64,000 nucleotides of DNA from assembly GCA_023105745.1 (NCBI GenBank), contig JALGQZ010000001.1, forward strand, positions 58,175,437 through 58,239,436, read 5' to 3'. Shown here piece by piece: positions 58,988 to 64,000 of this stretch. A model generated the notes under the pieces. The model searched no databases, was not told where the DNA came from, and was given only the letters and a program-made list of their open reading frames with translations. Numbering within the stretch: the first letter of the stretch is position 1; every line of letters begins with the position of its first letter. The DNA comes from Austropuccinia psidii (Eukaryota; Basidiomycota; Pucciniomycetes; Pucciniales; Sphaerophragmiaceae). Position numbers and translations under genes: made by a program.

Positions 58988-59515
58988 TATTGAAGAATAA
59001 GAAAAATAAGAACTTGATTATACTTTCAGAACAGAAAATGAGGCTTGACTAAACCAACTAATGTAAAATGGCAGTCTTGATGAACTTGAGGAATTAATCA
59101 GCAATCTTGAGGTGAAATTAATGAGAACAAATCTTGAGGAATGAAAATTACAAAATAAAAATCTTTTCAGTAAAATAAGACTTCCTGAAGATCTTGGAAT
59201 AAATTTCAATTAGTCAATCAATCAATTTAATCGACTATCAAGTCAATTCAATATTAATATCAATAATATCTTCAAATCAATTCAATGTATGGAGGTATCA
59301 AATCATTCAATCAATATCTTGATGAGTAAAAATAAGATCAATCAATAAGTTCAATTCTGGAGGTCAATAAATTAAAATTAATCCAATCCAACAAAATTCT
59401 GAATACAAATAAATTATCCTAATTAATCCCAATCAATTACCAATCAATATAAATCCTATAAAACTGAATCAAAAAAAGAAAGGAAATTATAAAATAATTG
59501 AAGAATGAGGATAGA
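58988..59515 (-). other. Probable 5' leader or LTR remnant of element H
   Basis: AT-rich, with repeated TCAATCAA words (59209-59345); no ORF of note. Element G starts directly after (59516). Confidence 0.4.
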
Positions 59516-60953
59516 TGTCAGCCTGTGACTCAAAACCACAGCACAAGCATGACAGCCAAAATACCATAAGCCAATGGTATAACCAATATACCACCAAAAC
59601 ATGGAGCTGAGCCAAATCAGCTCAAAAGGTATCCAAAGAAAGAAGAAACTCACCTCTTCCTGAAAATATAAGTCCCATCACCATAGGACAAGAAATAACA
59701 AAGTTATTCCTGCTCAAAGTTATTGCTGAGCATAAACCTTAATTTTCACCTCTCATCTGAAATCTAGAAGGAGAGGCTTAACCCCATCAAATGGGTACTC
59801 AAAATGGAGCTCTACGGCAGGGCTATCCAATGGTACCAGCCAAACTGAGCTAGCACCAATATTACTGGAGTTATGGTCAATTTCAGGCCAAATAAGGGTG
59901 AACAAAACATTCACCTCTCATCTAACTTCTACAGTTTTAGTGTGGGATACCTGAAGTGGGGTCCTTTTGGAAAGAGCACAATCAGGGCTATCTGATGGTG
60001 TAATCCACTTCCTCATATCTCTACTACAGCAGAATTTATGGGGCAAACAAGCTCAATACAGCTTTTTGGCTAAAACACACAAAGGTACAAATATCTTGTA
60101 CATGGGATAACTTTGCCATATTTAATGATACCCATATCAAATGAGGTACCATTGTGTAGCGCACATACAGGGCTACACACGGAACCAACTTTGAGGTTGA
60201 TATCTCAAGAATTGACAAAGTTATGGCTGTTTTAAGGTTAAAATCCCACCTGCTGTCATATACAGCTTTACCATGGGATAATATCCCATAATAATGAATA
60301 TGAGGTGTCAAATAGGCAAAGAAGCATGTTTTTACTTCAATACCTCATATTTCAGTCAATACTGGGGTCCCATACAGTTTCTGTACAGCATTTTAGGTGT
60401 GATACACGTCAGAATCAGGCTGTGAGGTCCCCAGATGAAAATTTTCCCCCTGTATTGGTAAAAACCGCCCAGATGTGGTTTCAAAACCACATCTGAGCCC
60501 AATACAGGCTATACAGGCTGTTTGCAAACCACAAGCCAGTACCAGAAAGTGAAAAAATCTTCACTTCCTCTACGTGGAAAGGTCTAGCACCCTTTCCACC
60601 CCATTTCAGGATAAAAAGGAGGCTTTTCACAGCCAGAATTGTCTCCCCATCCTGCTCTTGAATTCCTACGTAGTACAACTGTCCAAAAACAGTTATACTC
60701 TTGGAAAATAATCAGGTATACTTTAAATTTAAGTATTGTAGCTTTTATTATTGTAACCCAACAGGTAAAAGTTGAACCCAGAGCTTTCAACAGCGCTCAC
60801 CACCACTATATCTCTATAGTAAATCCCTTAATATCTTCAATTAATCATTTATTATCAGCTTTATCATCTTTTAAAGCTATTTTTACCATGTCACAGTCAT
60901 AGTTAAAGCTTGTAAATACTTATATACACCTTTATCATAGACTCACCCTGACA
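59516..60953 (+). repeat. 5' LTR of element G (1438 bp)
   Basis: TGTCAGCCTGTGACTC...CACCCTGACA, matching the B LTR throughout. A TATA-like GGATAAAAAG lies near 60609 and a candidate donor ATCAG/GTATAC at 60716. The ORFs within (60036-60902) are LTR shadows. Confidence 0.92.
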
Positions 60954-60956
60954 TTT

Positions 60957-60972
60957 TGGGGGCCTGGCCGTG
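60957..60972 (+). other. Primer-binding site of element G
   Basis: TGGGGGCCTGGCCGTG, three bases after the LTR end; 16 bases identical to the F site although the two LTR families differ. Confidence 0.72.
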
Positions 60973-61541
60973 TTTTTACTTATTTTTGGACCTTACAAGT
61001 AAGGTTTTCTCTTTTTTATCATTTATTGACACCTGTTTCACCTTTTTTAGGTGTCATTTTCTCTATAAATATATATTTTATATATATTTTTACATTTTTA
61101 AATAAATACTTGTATATTATAGAGTATCTGTCACGTGGCTAATAACCACAAGACTAGTATTTTTGGTGTGTTTTGTATATAAAAACACTTTAAGCCACTA
61201 ATACAGCCTTAATTATCAAGTGAATTAAGACAGCTCATACTGATAAACCAACAGTTGAGGCGTGTTTGGGCACATTTTTAACTGAATTACCCTGTAATAC
61301 ACCATCTTTTGACAGATTATACTTGCTAATTACAAGTATTCTGTGAGATATTGGCATACAAACAGTATACCACATATCAGTAAGCTGTATTTTTGGCGTG
61401 AGATTGTTAATTCAATTACATTGTCATCATAAGAGGGCATCTGTAGTAAGATACAAGCCCAGAGGCCATTCTGAGACGTTCAAAACCACCCTTTTAAGAA
61501 GTCTTAACTGACATAAGCCCTCTTTTTCCTGTTTGATTCAG
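60973..61541 (+). other. Element G leader
   Basis: AT-rich, no credible ORF; ends with the acceptor TTTGATTCAG. Confidence 0.5.
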
Positions 61542-61841
61542 TGGAAGAAAACTTCATACCACTTGAGACGCAGTAACAGGACAACATACCAGTGACACCC
61601 TCAGCACCAGAGGGCAGCAAGGGCAAAGGGAAGAGGCTTAGTGAAGGCCAAATTACAGCCAAGAAGTGGGCACCAATAGCCACTCAGAGGAGTAGAAAAC
61701 CACAAAACTCTGCTTCAATACAAGGTAAACCAACCTTAACCACTCGTAAAGGAAAGATTACAATTATTAACTCAGCTGTAACTTCCAAAGGCAAACTGCC
61801 CAAGTCAGCAGACACTAAATTTGTACAAGGCACAGTCAAAG
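61542..61841 (+). other. Element G leader exon (putative, 300 nt)
   Basis: Begins TG GAA GAA AAC after the acceptor and is open except for a TAA at 61574-61576; ends AAAG before GTAAAT. Basic protein: SKGKGKRLSEGQITAKKWAP, ATQRSRKPQNSASIQGKP. Same 300-nt length as in B. The 68-bp interval 61842-61909 (GTAAAT...CCTCAG) matches the 68 bp of B; removing it joins this exon to alpha in frame. Confidence 0.58.
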
Positions 61842-61889
61842 GTAAATACCCTAAGAACATAAGGTTTTTGACTGCTTGCAAGCAGTGAT

Positions 61890-64000
61890 ATGTCCCCTGC
61901 ATACCTCAGAGATCTTGGCTTCCAAAGGAACCAGCCAGAGGAAAGAGAAGGATTGTCCAGAACCAGAAGACCAGGAAGAGGACACCTTGGACACAGTGGT
62001 GAATGGCAAAACAATGAGGGAGATAATATTAACCTTGCCATTCACACTCCAATTCAACATAAACCTCAAACCAGAGGACTGGAAGGATATGGATCAAGTT
62101 CTTCAGATCCACCAACTCCTCAAACACTTATTTCAATGGAGCATGGAAAACAAGAGGTTCAACCTAGCAACTCACTGGGCAGAACTTGGATCAAGTTGCC
62201 AGAAGATCTGTCTCAAAGAGATAGACTTCAAAGACCTTATGGTGATCACCAAAGTTTGGAATCCTACCAGGCAGTGCAGACTCCTGGAGGCAAGGGCACA
62301 GAGGGTAAGGGAGAATCAAGCCACTATCCAGGCAATAGAAGACCAATTAACCCAGAAAGGGCTACTCAGATTCCTTCAGGTTCACAAGGAGCAGGCCAAA
62401 TCAGCTCTCCAGTGGCTTCACACCATTCAGAAACCAGTAGATCAGTGACCAAGAGTTACCATTCTCCACAATTCCAGGAAGTTTCCAGGAGAAGAGAAGG
62501 AAACAAGGGCAAGAACAAAGCCTCCTTCAACCAGAGGAGGAAAGAGTCAGACCCCATGATCCAGAAGCTGTTAGATTTGGTAAAAGAAGTACACAAGAAC
62601 CAGAAGTAGTTGTAAACCACTCTAGAATCAGTAGTCCTAGTAATAGAAACATTACCCCCACTCAGACTGAAAATAACATTGTCACATCTGAGAGTAACAT
62701 CAACAGTGATACACTGTGGTTACAAATGTCCCAATATGCTGAACAATCTGCAAAGCAGCTTGCAGAAATTAAAGCTAGCCAAGAGAGGATGAGAGAAAAT
62801 CGAGCCTCCTTGGAACAGATAGTTAAAAATCTTCAACAAGGATATGCTCAACTAAGCAAAGCCTCTGAAGAAACCAACAAAAGACTGAATATAGTCTTTG
62901 AAGAACAACACCACAGCACAAGGGACAGGGAGTGTCTGGGCGAAGACATTAACAAATTGTTTAATGCCTACCATAGTTTGAAGCCCCAACCACAAGGCCA
63001 AGTTATGGATAATCCATATCAACCAGATGACATCAAACTCGATGCCATGTTGATGAATAAGGCAAGATCCCCATCACAATACCAAGATGGAGATGGCATG
63101 TCTTATTCAGAGAAGGAAGCCTTGAAACAGTTTTCTGAGGCCTCAAACTGGCCCAAATTCTCTGCATCAGGAGAATATGATCATATGGAGCTCATAGATT
63201 ATATTGATGGACTCTTCATTGATGTACCAAGCATTCCAGATTACTGGATCACTGCTAGATTGAATGCTGCATTTAAAGGTCATGCTAGTATATGGTACAC
63301 AGAAATGAAAGAAATCCATGGCAGGAGAAACTGGCCATGGTGGAAGAGTCAAATCATCCAAAAGTACAGTAATGGAACTTGGATATGGCAAAAGACCATG
63401 TCATTGGAAAATGACAAGTACTCTGTGGACAAAGATCCATATGAGTGGTGCCTCAGACAGTCTAAAAGACTTAAAGCCATTGATCCTCAGATGAACATTC
63501 AAATGAGGAATCACAAACTTCTGACACAACTGCCAGGAGAACTAGAGCATGCAGTAAAATGCAGATGAAACCAAAATTGTACTTTGGATGACATAGCCAA
63601 CACCTTACAAGACATAAGGAAGAGGACTAATATAGGGAAATTCACCCCATATAGAATCAGCAGTTTCAAAGAGAAACAACCACTCAGGGTGGAGCTTAAA
63701 GACAAACCCAGAGAAAGAGTGGCAGAAGTGGCTAAGAAGAAGAATTCTTGCCACAATTGTGGTTCAACAGACCACTATGCCAACAACTGTCCAAAGGCAA
63801 AGAAAAAAGTCTATGTCATAGAGAAAGTCCCTGAGGAAGAACCTCAAACAGAGGATTCTGAATCAGACTCCATGGGTGACACCATCAGAGAACCATCTGA
63901 TGATGACCAAGACCCAAGAGAGGAATTTTTAGTGGAATACCAAGAGGGAGCCCCACTAGAAATTCAGGACATACAGTTGGAAGCAGGCATGCCACAGGAC
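61890..64000 (+). pseudogene. gag: Element G gag (beta frame), runs off window
   Basis: Beta is open from 61890 (alternative splice or shift needed to enter), passes the 1-bp deletion near 62362, then coiled-coil-like MSQYAEQSAKQLAEIKASQE (62726 on), capsid region (GEYDHMELIDYIDGLFIDVP, WYTEMKEIHGRRNWPWWKSQ), ELEHAVKCR, a TGA at 63566-63568 (CGA to TGA), and zinc knuckle CHNCGSTDHYANNC near 63749-63790 (intact CX2CX4HX4C), then an acidic tail. Protease and pol are beyond the window. Confidence 0.88.
61910..62609 (+). pseudogene. Element G alpha ORF (overlapping gag N-terminal protein), one frameshift
   Basis: Open from the exon boundary; contains EPEDQEEDTLDTVVNGKTMR, NINLKPEDWKDMDQVLQIHQ, FNLATHWAELGSSCQKICLK and NQATIQAIEDQLTQK. 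A 1-bp deletion at about 62362 relative to B throws the frame off (nominal stop at 62448); the original tail, PSGSQGAGQISSPVASHHSE to KEVHKNQK, continues in the frame ending 62607-62609. Alpha is +1 relative to beta here too. Globular, acidic-to-neutral; function unknown. Confidence 0.65.

Larger units (their letters stand above)
43405..59515 (-). mobile_element. Element H: decayed chromovirus hosting F (and G)
   Basis: Minus-strand gag-pol from 58987 to about 43405, with F inserted in the integrase core at TSD CAGAT and G abutting upstream of the gag. The start residues MPVQHSPPSKDTRSQRTKAL are a family I remember from Austropuccinia psidii. Heavily mutated. Its LTR limits were not identified. 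Confidence 0.8.
59516..64000 (+). mobile_element. Element G: Ty3/gypsy element of the B family, 3' part outside window
   Basis: LTR, primer site, leader, leader exon, short intron, overlapping gag ORFs, capsid and zinc knuckle; runs off the window in gag. Better preserved than B, with one 1-bp deletion relative to B (about 62362) and few stops. Confidence 0.93.

Noticed and set aside
1..64000. Repeat-induced point mutation as the cause of the stops
   Set aside because: Some stops fit C-to-T or G-to-A (637, 51861, 63566), but others need transversions (2557, 2869, 3085, 51117), so no single mutational process is shown; dinucleotide indices were not computed.

Overview
The window is fungal nuclear heterochromatin-like DNA made almost entirely of nested LTR retrotransposons; I see no ordinary host gene, tRNA or rRNA. 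Strong AT richness, Ty3/gypsy polyproteins with C-terminal chromodomains, very long LTRs (1.4-2.0 kb) and a degraded gag whose N-terminus I remember from rust-fungus repeat proteins point to a rust fungus, most likely Austropuccinia psidii (myrtle rust) or a close relative. The organism call rests on memory of protein families, not on a search.

I use letters for the elements. Left cluster (1-24.3 kb), a Russian-doll nest: A (+, 1-7481, its 5' half lies left of the window) has its 3' LTR inserted in the gag of B (-, 7482-11752); B sits in the pol of C (-, 11753-19069); C also carries a GC-rich solo LTR (12371-14030, 5-bp target duplication) and abuts an LTR of family D (19070-21000), which lies in a Ty1/copia remnant (21001 to about 24260) that was hit again by a solo LTR of the E family (21145-22951).

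Middle (24.3-29.9 kb): a non-autonomous DNA-transposon-like unit with 8-bp target duplications and an internal 30-bp minisatellite (24985-25827), a decayed B/G-family LTR (26169-27691), a compact relative of the GC-rich solo LTR (28072-28835), and unassigned sequence.

Right (29.9-64 kb): E (+, 29937-41665, duplication AACAC), with a second GC-rich solo LTR inside its leader exon; an unassigned repeat ORF (about 41840-42650); H (-, about 43.4-59.5 kb), a different chromovirus split by F (+, 44455-55097, duplication CAGAT) in its integrase core; and G (+, 59516 to window end), inserted upstream of the H gag.

A, C, E, F (one superfamily) and B, G (a second, related one) share an architecture: LTR with TATA box and a downstream GT donor, a primer site beginning TGGGG, an acceptor AG followed by a leader exon, a short second intron in the best copies, then two long overlapping frames at the start of gag. 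The frame I call alpha is always +1 relative to beta; beta carries coiled coil, capsid, zinc knuckle, protease and then RT-RNase H-integrase-chromodomain in the same frame. Every copy is broken by stops or frameshifts; F is the best preserved.
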